DNA from: Sulfitobacter noctilucicola
GTDB taxonomy: Bacteria > Pseudomonadota > Alphaproteobacteria > Rhodobacterales > Rhodobacteraceae
Direction of reading: 5' to 3'
Assembly (NCBI RefSeq): GCF_000622385.1
Contig: NZ_JASD01000008.1
Location: 3,224,001 to 3,288,000, forward strand
Length of the DNA: 64,000 nucleotides
Shown: positions 48,015-55,800 of the stretch, piece by piece
Position numbering within the stretch: the first letter of the stretch is position 1
Layout: the number at the start of each line of letters is the position of its first letter
Translations under genes and position numbers: made by a program
The notes under the pieces: model-generated
The model's database searches: none
What the model saw: only the letters and a program-made list of their open reading frames with translations
Told to the model about the DNA's origin: nothing

Positions 48015-49055
48015 TCAAGAGAACATTGCCCGCAGATCGATACTGCTTTCCTTACCGATTTTCGACGAATGACTGTTCAGAAACTTTTCAGCCGCGTTTT
48101 GACCTGCGTACTTCAACGTAGAGATGATGGCAGGGTTCGGTACAGTTTTGGTGGTGACCGACAATTGTTCCATCAAATGATCATCCGCGATCATGTGGAC
48201 GCGCACGCGCGCCATGCTATCAGATTGAATTTTTCCCTCGTCCAATAAGCGCTGTACGAAATCAATCGCCCGCAACTCTCGCAACAGGCTGGAGTTGAAG
48301 CTGATTTCGTTGATCCGGTTCTGAATTTGCTTCGGCGTGACCGGGAGGTCTTCACGCTCCAGCGGATTGATGTTGATCACGACGATGTCGCCGGGCAGAT
48401 CGTCTGCAAACAGCGGGAAGAGTGCCGGATTGCCGGTGTACCCGCCGTCCCAGAATGCCTCGACCCGACCGGTTTCGCTGTCGTCAATCTCCACCGCCTT
48501 AAAAAGCGTGGGCAGGCAGGCCGATGCCATAATTGGATCCGGACCGATTTCATCGCCTGAAAACACCCTGATCTTGCCGTTGCGCACACGTGTGGCACAG
48601 ATGAACAACTGCGGATCAATGCCGTTGCAAACCCGCTCATAATCGAACTGGGAAACGATATCGCTCAGCGGATTACGGTAGAATGGCCCGTAGCTGTAGG
48701 GTGACATCAGGTGCGCAATGGAATCCGCCATCGTTACCGGCCAGCTGTACTCCATCGCTTGGCTTAGCGTGCCCGCGCCGATGGGATGCAACCACTGGGT
48801 AAGCCCAAGGTCGGTTACACCGGCCACCTGATTCCACAGCCATTCAAGGTTCTCACGCGCACCTTCAGCACCCCCCGTGACCCAACCGGCCTTGAGCGCA
48901 GCTCCGTTTAACGCACCAGCGGAAGTGCCTGATATACCTGCGATTTCGATTTCCGGCTCTTGCAGAAGGCGGTCAAGAACGCCCCAAGTGAAAGCACCGT
49001 GCGCGCCCCCGCCCTGAAGGGCGAGGTTGATCCGTAGTTTTGATGTGCCTGCCAT
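48015..49055 (-). CDS. Patatin-like phospholipase/esterase
   Basis: The 346-residue protein has the patatin fold: GGGAHG oxyanion loop (about 15-20), nucleophile Ser45 in GTSAG (43-47) and the Asp of DGGYTG for the Ser-Asp dyad. No signal peptide, so it acts on internal lipid or polyester. It starts 6 bases after the bdhA stop and shares its operon. That context suggests a role with 3-hydroxybutyrate or PHB turnover, but family activity alone would be phospholipase. Confidence 0.88.
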   Translation of the reverse strand: MAGTSKLRINLALQGGGAHGAFTWGVLDRLLQEPEIEIAGISGTSAGALNGAALKAGWVTGGAEGARENLEWLWNQVAGVTDLGLTQWLHPIGAGTLSQAMEYSWPVTMADSIAHLMSPYSYGPFYRNPLSDIVSQFDYERVCNGIDPQLFICATRVRNGKIRVFSGDEIGPDPIMASACLPTLFKAVEIDDSETGRVEAFWDGGYTGNPALFPLFADDLPGDIVVININPLEREDLPVTPKQIQNRINEISFNSSLLRELRAIDFVQRLLDEGKIQSDSMARVRVHMIADDHLMEQLSVTTKTVPNPAIISTLKYAGQNAAEKFLNSHSSKIGKESSIDLRAMFS

Positions 49056-49061
49056 GTGCTG

Positions 49062-49847
49062 TTACAGCGCCGTCCAGCCGCCATCGACGCTGATGGTCGT
49101 GCCGGTAATCTGTGATGCCGCGTCCGAACACAAGAACGTCGCGGTGCCGCCGAGCTGCTCTGTCGTGGCGAACTCTTTTGAAGGTTGGCGTTGCAGGATT
49201 ACCTGATCCAGCACTTCTTCGCGGCTCATGTCGTATTCCTTCATCGTATCGGGAATTTGTTTTTCCACGATTGGCGTCAGCACGTAGCCCGGACAGATCG
49301 CATTGCATGTGATCGGCTCTTTCGCGGTTTCAAGCGCCGTCACCTTTGTCAGGCCCACCACACCGTGCTTGGCCGCCACATAGGCCGCCTTGTACGGTGA
49401 CGCTGTCAGACCATGCGCAGAGGCGATATTGATGACCCTGCCCCAACCGAACTGGCGCATCTTGGGCAGTGCGGCAGCTGTTGTATGAAAGGCAGAGCTC
49501 ATGTTGATGGCAATAATCGCGTCCCATTTCTCCTGAGGAAACTCGGGGATGGGTGCCACATGCTGGATACCAGCGTTATTGACCAGGATATCACAGCGCC
49601 CCGCTTGGGTGATCAGGTTGCGGCACTGATCGCCTTTGGACATATCGGCTTGAATGTAGCGCGCCGTCACGCCCGTTTCATCCGTGATCTTTTGGGCCAG
49701 CGCATGGTCATCTTCATCGTCGGTGAATGAATTGAGAACTACGTTTGCACCGGCGCGGGCAAATTCCCATGCGATCCCCAACCCGATCCCGGAATTGGAA
49801 CCCGTGATAACGGCAGTTTTGCCGGCCAGATCAATCGTGAAAGCCAT
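49062..49847 (-). CDS. bdhA: 3-hydroxybutyrate dehydrogenase (SDR family)
   Basis: NAD-dependent oxidation of 3-hydroxybutyrate to acetoacetate, used in PHB breakdown. The 261-residue protein has the TGSNSGIGLGIA cofactor motif (15-26), NNAGIQHVAPI, and the catalytic Ser143, Tyr156 and Lys160 (YVAAK). The IQH-PIEEFP-type substrate segment fits hydroxybutyrate dehydrogenases. ATG 49847 has AGGAGA upstream; a longer frame to 49955 is unsupported. A probable sRNA gene lies upstream. Confidence 0.92.
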   Translation of the reverse strand: MAFTIDLAGKTAVITGSNSGIGLGIAWEFARAGANVVLNSFTDDEDDHALAQKITDETGVTARYIQADMSKGDQCRNLITQAGRCDILVNNAGIQHVAPIPEFPQEKWDAIIAINMSSAFHTTAAALPKMRQFGWGRVINIASAHGLTASPYKAAYVAAKHGVVGLTKVTALETAKEPITCNAICPGYVLTPIVEKQIPDTMKEYDMSREEVLDQVILQRQPSKEFATTEQLGGTATFLCSDAASQITGTTISVDGGWTAL

Positions 49848-49952
49848 TGGAAATCTCCTGTTGTTGTTTGCCACGCCTATCACGTAGGGCGTCTGTGTCG
49901 ATAGAAACGCCACACGCTGCACGGTGCTCGCCATCAAAACATACAAAAAGAG

Positions 49953-50030
49953 CAAAAAAAAACGCCAGCACGAAGCTGGCGTTAAGTTATTGAGGCAGGT
50001 TTCATACAGGCAAGAAACCTATCGAGCAGT
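49953..50030 (-). ncRNA. Probable trans-acting sRNA gene (about 77 nt) upstream of bdhA
   Basis: No protein frame explains a strong minus-strand terminator here: CGCCAGC/GCTGGCG stem (49963-49981) with a five-base loop, running into nine Ts (49954-49962). Upstream of it, AGGTTTC pairs with GAAACCT (49997-50020, minus strand) to form a second hairpin, and the two are linked by an AT-rich single strand. A promoter TTGGCG-N17-TATAAA would start the RNA near 50030, giving about 77 bases. The layout (5' hairpin, linker, terminator with long U tail) is that of an Hfq-type sRNA. Relation to alphaproteobacterial mmgR/suhB RNA is possible by size, not shown. Confidence 0.65.
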
Positions 50031-50036
50031 GACCCC

Positions 50037-50065
50037 TTTATAAGAGATCATCCGCCTTTCGCCAA
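50037..50065 (-). promoter_or_regulatory. Near-consensus promoter for the sRNA candidate
   Basis: On the minus strand TTGGCG (50065-50060) and TATAAA (50042-50037) are exactly 17 bases apart. It points away from the solute-binding protein gene, so it does not serve that gene; the first product would be the two-hairpin RNA ending at 49953. Confidence 0.7.
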
Positions 50066-50144
50066 GTATAAAGTTTGAACTGGACGCCTGCCGACATTAA
50101 CCATAGGCCCAAGAAAACAAGGGCAGCGCGAGATTGTTTCGAAT

Positions 50145-51980
50145 ATGGCACTGAATTTTTTCCAAAAGCTGCGGGGCGTTGTGGCGCTTTCTTCACTGAT
50201 TCTGGCGACGGGATTCGTGCAGGCCGAACCGATGCACGGGATATCTATGTACGGAGAGCCCGCCCTTCCACCGGATTTTGTGTCCCTGCCCTATACCAAC
50301 CCGAATGCACCCAAGGGCGGTGCCATCACGCTGGGCAATACGGGCGGCTTTGACAGTCTCAATCCGTTCGTGCGCAAAGGGACGGTGCCGTGGCAGCTCC
50401 AGTTTTTCACCCACGAGAGCCTGATGGGCCGATCCTGGGATGAACCTTTCACGCTTTATGGCCTGCTCGCCGAATCGGTAGAGGTATCAGACGCACGCGA
50501 TTGGGTTGAATTCACGCTCCGTCCCGAGGCTGCGTTCTCGGACGGCACCCCTGTCACCGTCGAGGATGTTCTGTTCTCTTACGAGTTGCTGGGGACTGAA
50601 GGACATCCGCGTTACAGTGGTCTTTATACCCAGATCGACAAGATGGAGGCGACTGGCCCGCGCAGCGTCCGCTTTTCATTCAAGGGTGACAACCGCGAAC
50701 TGGCGTTGCTGGCAGGGATGCGTCCGATCTTGTCAAAGGCGCAATGGGAAGGCCGCGATTTTGCCAATGCGCCATTGGCGGAGATACCGCTTGGCACAGG
50801 CCCCTACACTGTTAGCAGCTTCGATGCAGGCCGTCGTGTGACGCTGACCCGCAATCCCGATTACTGGGGGGCAGATGTGCCCTTCCGGCGCGGCACCCAC
50901 AACTTTGACCAGATCACGCTGGATTTCTACGGTGACGCGAACGTGCTGTTCGAGGCCTTTAAGGCAGGCGAGATATCGGCTGGCCGCGAATTCAACGCCG
51001 AACTGTGGGCGACGCAGTACAACTTTCCGGCCGTCCAGCGGGGCGAGGTAATCAAATCCACGTTCCCACACCGCAAACCATCCGGCATGACCGGATTTGT
51101 GATGAACACCCGTCGTGCACCGTTTGACGACTGGCGGGTGCGGGATGCGCTGATCCATGCGTTCAACTTCGAATTCATCAATGAGACGCTAACGGGCGGT
51201 GCCTTGCCGCGCATCACGTCCTACTTCTCCAACTCGGACCTTGCGATGCGCACCGGTCCAGCCGAGCCGGATGTTGCGGCATTGCTGACACCCTCTGCTG
51301 AAGATCTGCCCAACGGCGCACTTGAGGGCTATGCGCTGCCTGTCTCTGACGGGTCTGCCCGCAACCGCGCAGGTATCCGCAAGGCGATGGCCCAGCTTGA
51401 AGCGTCGGGGTATTCTGCGGCGGATGGTAAAATGCGGGGGCCGGACGGGACTGCGCTGGCTTTCAGCATTCTTGTCTCAAAAGGCAGCGCGCAGGATTTC
51501 TCGAATTCGGAAAAAGCGGCAGAGCTTTATGTGCGTGCCCTTGAACGCCTCGGGATTGATGCAAAGGTCGAGCTGGTGGACAGCGCACAGGTGGTTGAGC
51601 GGCTGAGTACCTTCGATTTCGACATCACGACCTTTCGTCGCGCCCTGTCCCTTAGTCCCGGCACGGAGCAGCGTTTCTATTGGGGGTCTGATGCCGCCAT
51701 GCAGGATGGCTCCCGTAACATGATGGGTGTCCAAAGCGCTGCTATCGACGCGATGATCGATACGATGCTTAGTGCGCGTGCCGCCGAAGACTTCACCAGT
51801 GCCACGCGGGCTTTGGACAGGTTACTGACCGCCGGGCGCTATGTGATCCCGATCTGGCAGTTCAATGAAGGGCTGATCGCACACCGGGCAACGATGAAAT
51901 ATCCCGATAAGATACCTCTCTACGGGGATGGGCCAAATTACATGCCGGAAGTCTGGTGGCACGAAGACGCAACACAATAG
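50145..51980 (+). CDS. Extracellular solute-binding protein, family 5 (YejA-like)
   Basis: The 611-residue protein has a signal peptide (cut near GFVQAEP) and the SBP_bac_5 fold. GGFDSLNPFVRKG, the FTLRPEAAFSDGTPVTVEDV block, and a DYWGADVPFRRGTHNFDQ stretch typical of YejA-type oligopeptide-binding proteins are present. It would deliver peptides to an ABC permease, but no permease or ATPase gene lies next to it, so it is an orphan or serves a system elsewhere. It follows the sRNA gene on the opposite strand. Confidence 0.88.
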   Translation: MALNFFQKLRGVVALSSLILATGFVQAEPMHGISMYGEPALPPDFVSLPYTNPNAPKGGAITLGNTGGFDSLNPFVRKGTVPWQLQFFTHESLMGRSWDEPFTLYGLLAESVEVSDARDWVEFTLRPEAAFSDGTPVTVEDVLFSYELLGTEGHPRYSGLYTQIDKMEATGPRSVRFSFKGDNRELALLAGMRPILSKAQWEGRDFANAPLAEIPLGTGPYTVSSFDAGRRVTLTRNPDYWGADVPFRRGTHNFDQITLDFYGDANVLFEAFKAGEISAGREFNAELWATQYNFPAVQRGEVIKSTFPHRKPSGMTGFVMNTRRAPFDDWRVRDALIHAFNFEFINETLTGGALPRITSYFSNSDLAMRTGPAEPDVAALLTPSAEDLPNGALEGYALPVSDGSARNRAGIRKAMAQLEASGYSAADGKMRGPDGTALAFSILVSKGSAQDFSNSEKAAELYVRALERLGIDAKVELVDSAQVVERLSTFDFDITTFRRALSLSPGTEQRFYWGSDAAMQDGSRNMMGVQSAAIDAMIDTMLSARAAEDFTSATRALDRLLTAGRYVIPIWQFNEGLIAHRATMKYPDKIPLYGDGPNYMPEVWWHEDATQ

Positions 51981-52057
51981 GTGAGCGGGTGTCCGAGACT
52001 GGCGCGGGGATCGGCAAAGGGGGATTCATGCGGGTTGGCAACCGCGATCGACCCTGT

Positions 52058-52681
52058 TTACACGAGTGAAGTGACCCACAGGATCGTCGCATCTTCGGCG
52101 CTGGTCGAAACCACGTTATGTCCCATGGTCGCGTCGTAGTAGGCGCTGTCGCCACGCCGCAGCTCGACGGGTTCGTAGAACTCGGTAAACAAGCGCACCA
52201 CACCGGTCAGCACATAGAGGAACTCTTCCCCGTCGTGCCGCACCCAGCCTTCAAATTCGTCCATCGAGCGCGCACGCACGCGGGCGCGGTAAGGCAGCAT
52301 CTGCTTTTTGCGCAGCGTGTCGCCCAAAAGCTCGTGCTCGTACGTCGTGGTGGCTTTGGCTGATCCCTCACCAGATTTTGTCACGGCCATACGGCCATTG
52401 ATCTTTTCCGCCGCCGGAGGTGTGAAAAGCTGCGGCACGGAAATCTCAAGTCCGACGGCCAGCTTTTTCAGCGCGTCATAGGTCGGCGACATCTGCCCGT
52501 TCTCGATTTTGCTTAGCGTTGATCGGGCCAGACCTGCCTGCCGTGCGGCTTGCTCAAGGGTCCAGCCGCGTGCCTTGCGCAACTCGCGGACGCGTGCACC
52601 TAGATCAACGGGCGGAGCGGAATCCGTTTCACCGCTTTCGCGGGCAATCCGGATCATGTTTGAGGGTGCGCTTTCAGTCAT
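52058..52681 (-). CDS. XRE-cupin transcriptional regulator
   Basis: The 207-residue protein has an N-terminal helix-turn-helix (about 28-82, with LEQAARQAGLARSTLSKIENGQMSP as recognition region in two pieces) and a C-terminal cupin (about 130-200) with the SAYYDATMGHNVVS strand. Such regulators sense a small ligand in the cupin. ATG 52681 has AGGAGC. It is divergent from an acyl-CoA ligase gene 59 bases away, with an inverted repeat GCTAG-N6-CTAGC (52723-52738) between, so control of that gene is likely. Confidence 0.88.
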   Translation of the reverse strand: MTESAPSNMIRIARESGETDSAPPVDLGARVRELRKARGWTLEQAARQAGLARSTLSKIENGQMSPTYDALKKLAVGLEISVPQLFTPPAAEKINGRMAVTKSGEGSAKATTTYEHELLGDTLRKKQMLPYRARVRARSMDEFEGWVRHDGEEFLYVLTGVVRLFTEFYEPVELRRGDSAYYDATMGHNVVSTSAEDATILWVTSLV

Positions 52682-52722
52682 AGATGCTCCTATAGCTGTC
52701 CACCGCAAACCTTGCAACGCAG

Positions 52723-52738
52723 GCTAGGTTGGGCTAGC
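52723..52738. promoter_or_regulatory. Inverted repeat in the divergent regulator/ligase gap
   Basis: GCTAG and CTAGC arms flank GTTGGG in the only non-coding gap between the XRE-cupin gene and the acyl-CoA ligase gene, where an operator would be expected. Five-base arms are short, so this is tentative. Confidence 0.35.
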
Positions 52739-52740
52739 GC

Positions 52741-54246
52741 GTGATTATGACTTCGAACGCTGTCTCTGACCCGTCTTTCAATCTTGCGGCCTATGTTCTT
52801 GAAGCAGGCAGCCGGACCCCTGAAAAGGTGGCCTTGTCCCTGCTTGACGGGGAAGCGCATGAAGACTGGACCTACGAACAACTAATCGCGGCAGTGCGCG
52901 GCACAGCGACGGGGTTGCTTGAGACAGGGCTGATGCCGGGTGACCGCGTACTGATGCGTCTTGGCAATACGCCGGACTTTCCGGTGGCTTATTTGGCGGC
53001 CCTTGCGGCAGGTTTGGTCCCGGTCCCCACTGCCGCCGCTTTGACAGCGCAGGAAATCTCTAAAATCCTGCCACAGCTCAAGCCGCGTGCCATTTTGCAT
53101 GATCCGGCAGTCCCCTGTCCGGACAGTGATACTATAATCACCCTCGACGCACTGCGCGCCATGCGCGACCTGCCGCCTTCAGCTTATCACATGGCCGATG
53201 CGAACCGTCTGGGCTATATCATCTACACCTCTGGCACCTCTGGCAAAGCGACGGCTGTCATGCATGCGCACCGTGCGATTACAGCACGGCGTATGATGTT
53301 TGACGGTTGGTACGGCTTGCAGGAGGACGACCGCGTTCTGCACGCGGGTGCGTTTAACTGGACCTATACACTGGGTACCGGTTTGATGGACCCGTGGACC
53401 ATGGGAGCCACCGCTCTTATCCCGGTTGCAGAAACCGAAGCAACAACCCTGCCCGCGCTGATCGCGTCCCACAAAGCGACCATATTCGCTGCAGCACCGG
53501 GTGTTTACCGCCAAATGCTGCGCGATCAGGCTCCGTTATACCTTCCACATTTGCGGCACGGTCTGAGTGCCGGAGAAAAGATGACCGCACTGGTGCGCGA
53601 AACATGGGGCGAGGTGACAAACACGCCGGTGTTCGAGGCGTTTGGCATGTCCGAATGCTCAACCTTTGTTTCAGGAAGTCCCCAGACCCCTGCGAAAGAA
53701 GGTGCCATTGGCACAGCGCAACCGGGGCGCAAGGTCGTGATCCATACCGCTAAAGGCGACGCGCGTCCAAATACACCGGGCACAATTGCCATTCACCGGT
53801 CTGATCCGGGCCTGATGCTTGGATATCTTGACGATCCCGCCCTCACGGCCTCCAAATTTGACGGCGACTGGTTTCTCACCGGCGATCAGGGGATGATGGA
53901 TGCAGACGGGCAAATCACCTATGTGGGCCGCACCGATGACATGATGAACGCAGGCGGCTTCCGCGTGTCTCCGCTTGAGGTCGAAGAAACCTTGCTGAAC
54001 GCGCCCGGCGTGACAGGCATCGGGGTGACCGAGGTAGAGGTGAAAAAAGGCACAAACGTTATCGCAGCGTTCTACACTGCCGCAGCACCGATCAAGGAAT
54101 ACACGCTGACAGATTTCGCCAGCGCCGAGCTGGCGCGGTATAAGCAACCAAGACTTTACATTCACGTCGATGCCTTGCCGACCGGCGGCAACGGCAAACT
54201 GCAACGCGCCGCTTTGCGTGCTCTCTACAAGGCCTCCCGCTCATGA
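52741..54246 (+). CDS. Acyl-CoA synthetase (ANL superfamily, benzoate-CoA-ligase-like)
   Basis: A 501-residue adenylating enzyme: P-loop YTSGTSGKATAVMHAH (about 161-176), FEAFGMSECSTF, WFLTGDQGMMDADG, and hinge GRTDDMMNAGGFRVSP. The C-terminal catalytic Lys is in PTGGNGKLQRAAL. Resemblance is to the aromatic/short-chain acid group rather than to long-chain FadD. The frame can start at GTG 52741 or ATG 52747. It overlaps FrnE by four bases (ATGA) and is divergent from the XRE-cupin regulator. Confidence 0.85.
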   Translation: MIMTSNAVSDPSFNLAAYVLEAGSRTPEKVALSLLDGEAHEDWTYEQLIAAVRGTATGLLETGLMPGDRVLMRLGNTPDFPVAYLAALAAGLVPVPTAAALTAQEISKILPQLKPRAILHDPAVPCPDSDTIITLDALRAMRDLPPSAYHMADANRLGYIIYTSGTSGKATAVMHAHRAITARRMMFDGWYGLQEDDRVLHAGAFNWTYTLGTGLMDPWTMGATALIPVAETEATTLPALIASHKATIFAAAPGVYRQMLRDQAPLYLPHLRHGLSAGEKMTALVRETWGEVTNTPVFEAFGMSECSTFVSGSPQTPAKEGAIGTAQPGRKVVIHTAKGDARPNTPGTIAIHRSDPGLMLGYLDDPALTASKFDGDWFLTGDQGMMDADGQITYVGRTDDMMNAGGFRVSPLEVEETLLNAPGVTGIGVTEVEVKKGTNVIAAFYTAAAPIKEYTLTDFASAELARYKQPRLYIHVDALPTGGNGKLQRAALRALYKASRS

Positions 54247-54884
54247 CCAAAACGATCAAGCTTGATATCATGTCCGATCCGATTTGCCCCTGGTGCTATA
54301 TCGGAAAGGCGCATCTGGACGTTGCTTTGGCGGACCATCCCGACCATCCTTTTGTGATCGAATGGCATCCCTTCCAGCTAAACCCCGACATGCCGGCCGA
54401 AGGCATGGGGCGGCGCGAATATCTGGAAGGTAAATTCGGTGGCAAAGAGGGTGCTGTGCGTGCTTATGCACCCGTGGTGGAGCATGCAGCGCAGGCGGGG
54501 CTCAGCATCAATTTCGAGGCCATGAAGCGCACGCCAAACACACTGAATGCGCACCGACTGATCCACTGGGCAGGCATCGAAGGACGTCAGACCGCTGCCG
54601 TCGCGGCCCTGTTCAAAGCATATTTCGTGGATGCCCGCGACATCGGTGACACCGAAGTGCTGGCAGATATTGCGGATAGCATTGAGATGGACGCGGCGGT
54701 TGTCACGCGACTGCTGGCCTCAGACGTGGATGCGCAGGATATTCGCGACCGCGATGCGCATAGCCGCAAGGTTGGTGTGAATTCTGTGCCTACATTTATC
54801 GTCGGCAGTAAGCACGCAGTGCCGGGTGCGCAGCCCCCTGAACTTTGGGCGAAAGTCATCGCAGAACTGGCCTCCGCCGACTGA
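54243..54884 (+). CDS. DsbA-family oxidoreductase, FrnE-like
   Basis: Cytoplasmic thioredoxin-fold protein of 213 residues. It has the active-site Cys15-Pro-Trp-Cys18 (SDPICPWCYIGK), a helical insertion, and the cis-Pro strand GVNSVPTFIV. FrnE proteins act as disulfide isomerases or oxidoreductases under oxidative stress, and a related branch contains 2-hydroxychromene-2-carboxylate isomerases. Coupled to the acyl-CoA synthetase by overlap. Confidence 0.88.
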   Translation: MTKTIKLDIMSDPICPWCYIGKAHLDVALADHPDHPFVIEWHPFQLNPDMPAEGMGRREYLEGKFGGKEGAVRAYAPVVEHAAQAGLSINFEAMKRTPNTLNAHRLIHWAGIEGRQTAAVAALFKAYFVDARDIGDTEVLADIADSIEMDAAVVTRLLASDVDAQDIRDRDAHSRKVGVNSVPTFIVGSKHAVPGAQPPELWAKVIAELASAD

Positions 54885-55221
54885 AACTTCCGCGCAGGCT
54901 GCTTTTCAAAACTATGGTATTCGCGCCACAGCGGATATCTGACGCACAGGATTGGGTTTACCACGGTGCAATTGCTGCCGTACGATTCCACCCATAGGGG
55001 GCATTAGACCCTCGGGCAGAATATAGTGGGCAGATGGCTTTTAAGCAGGCGGTACCGGACGCGGTAAACAGAATACGTGTATCCCGAATAAAGTGTGACT
55101 TTCAGTCCGGCACTACCCGCTTCGTCGCGCGTTTGGCACCGGACGGCCAAACAAGCGGTGTCAAAGCGATTTGGCGCAATGAGATTGGCAAGGCCGAATA
55201 TACGCCCGCACGGTTGCGCAC
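54885..55221. other. 337-base gap with no convincing gene
   Basis: The stretch between FrnE and the TagD-like gene holds one 63-codon plus-strand frame (55034-55225) without a ribosome site or family resemblance, and no strong hairpin. I see no RNA gene or repeat. It may hold the promoter of the TagD-like gene, but no good -35/-10 pair stands out. Confidence 0.5.
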
Positions 55222-55644
55222 GTGATCGGCGCGGCCCTCCCTCCTCGCGTAATCTTGACATATGGTCGGTTCGACATGTTCTGTCAGGATCATATCCGGT
55301 TTCTGCGTGACGTGTCGCGTATGGGAACGGAACTTATCGTCGGATGCACCACAGATGCGCATGCGCAACAAAACGGTGCGGATTGTGAGATGTCATTCGA
55401 TCAACGGCGCGCCCTGCTGGAAAGCTGCCGCTATGTTTCAAGGGTAATCCCAGAGACAGACATCGCGCAGAAACGCACCGACATCGTGAACTACAACGTT
55501 TGCGCATTGGTCATGGGGACCGAACATCGCGGGCGTCTGGATACGCTTCAGGATGTGGCTCAGGTGTTATATCTGCCGCGTCGCACGCCTGTCGCACAGA
55601 CGCGGATCGACACCAGAGCACGAAAATGGAAGGCAATCGCCTGA
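55222..55644 (+). CDS. TagD-like nucleotidyltransferase-fold protein with altered HxGH motif
   Basis: The 140-residue protein has the cytidylyltransferase fold of glycerol-3-phosphate cytidylyltransferase: VILTYGRFDMF at the first strand, LIVGCTTD, a middle RRALLESCRYVSRVI block and a late ALVMGTEHRG. The nucleotide-binding HxGH is replaced by Cys21-Gln-Asp-His24, so the first His and the Gly are lost. It starts at GTG 55222. It may be inactive, or use a different nucleotide. It stands alone between FrnE and an MFS pump. Confidence 0.7.
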   Translation: MIGAALPPRVILTYGRFDMFCQDHIRFLRDVSRMGTELIVGCTTDAHAQQNGADCEMSFDQRRALLESCRYVSRVIPETDIAQKRTDIVNYNVCALVMGTEHRGRLDTLQDVAQVLYLPRRTPVAQTRIDTRARKWKAIA

Positions 55645-55800
55645 AACGGCGACCACCCTTTCTTTAATCCATCTTGCCAATATCTTACGCACAGTCTTCG
55701 ATTTAGCTGGTCCGGGGATTGTAGCCCGCTCAACCTTCGGTTAGCTCTGACGCCAAGGCGCGTCAGATTTGTGGCGCCCGGCTAAAATCGGAGCGCGCAC

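Noticed and set aside
55034..55225. 63-codon frame upstream of the TagD-like gene
   Set aside because: No ribosome site, no family resemblance and ends inside the next gene's start. Left as an unannotated gap.
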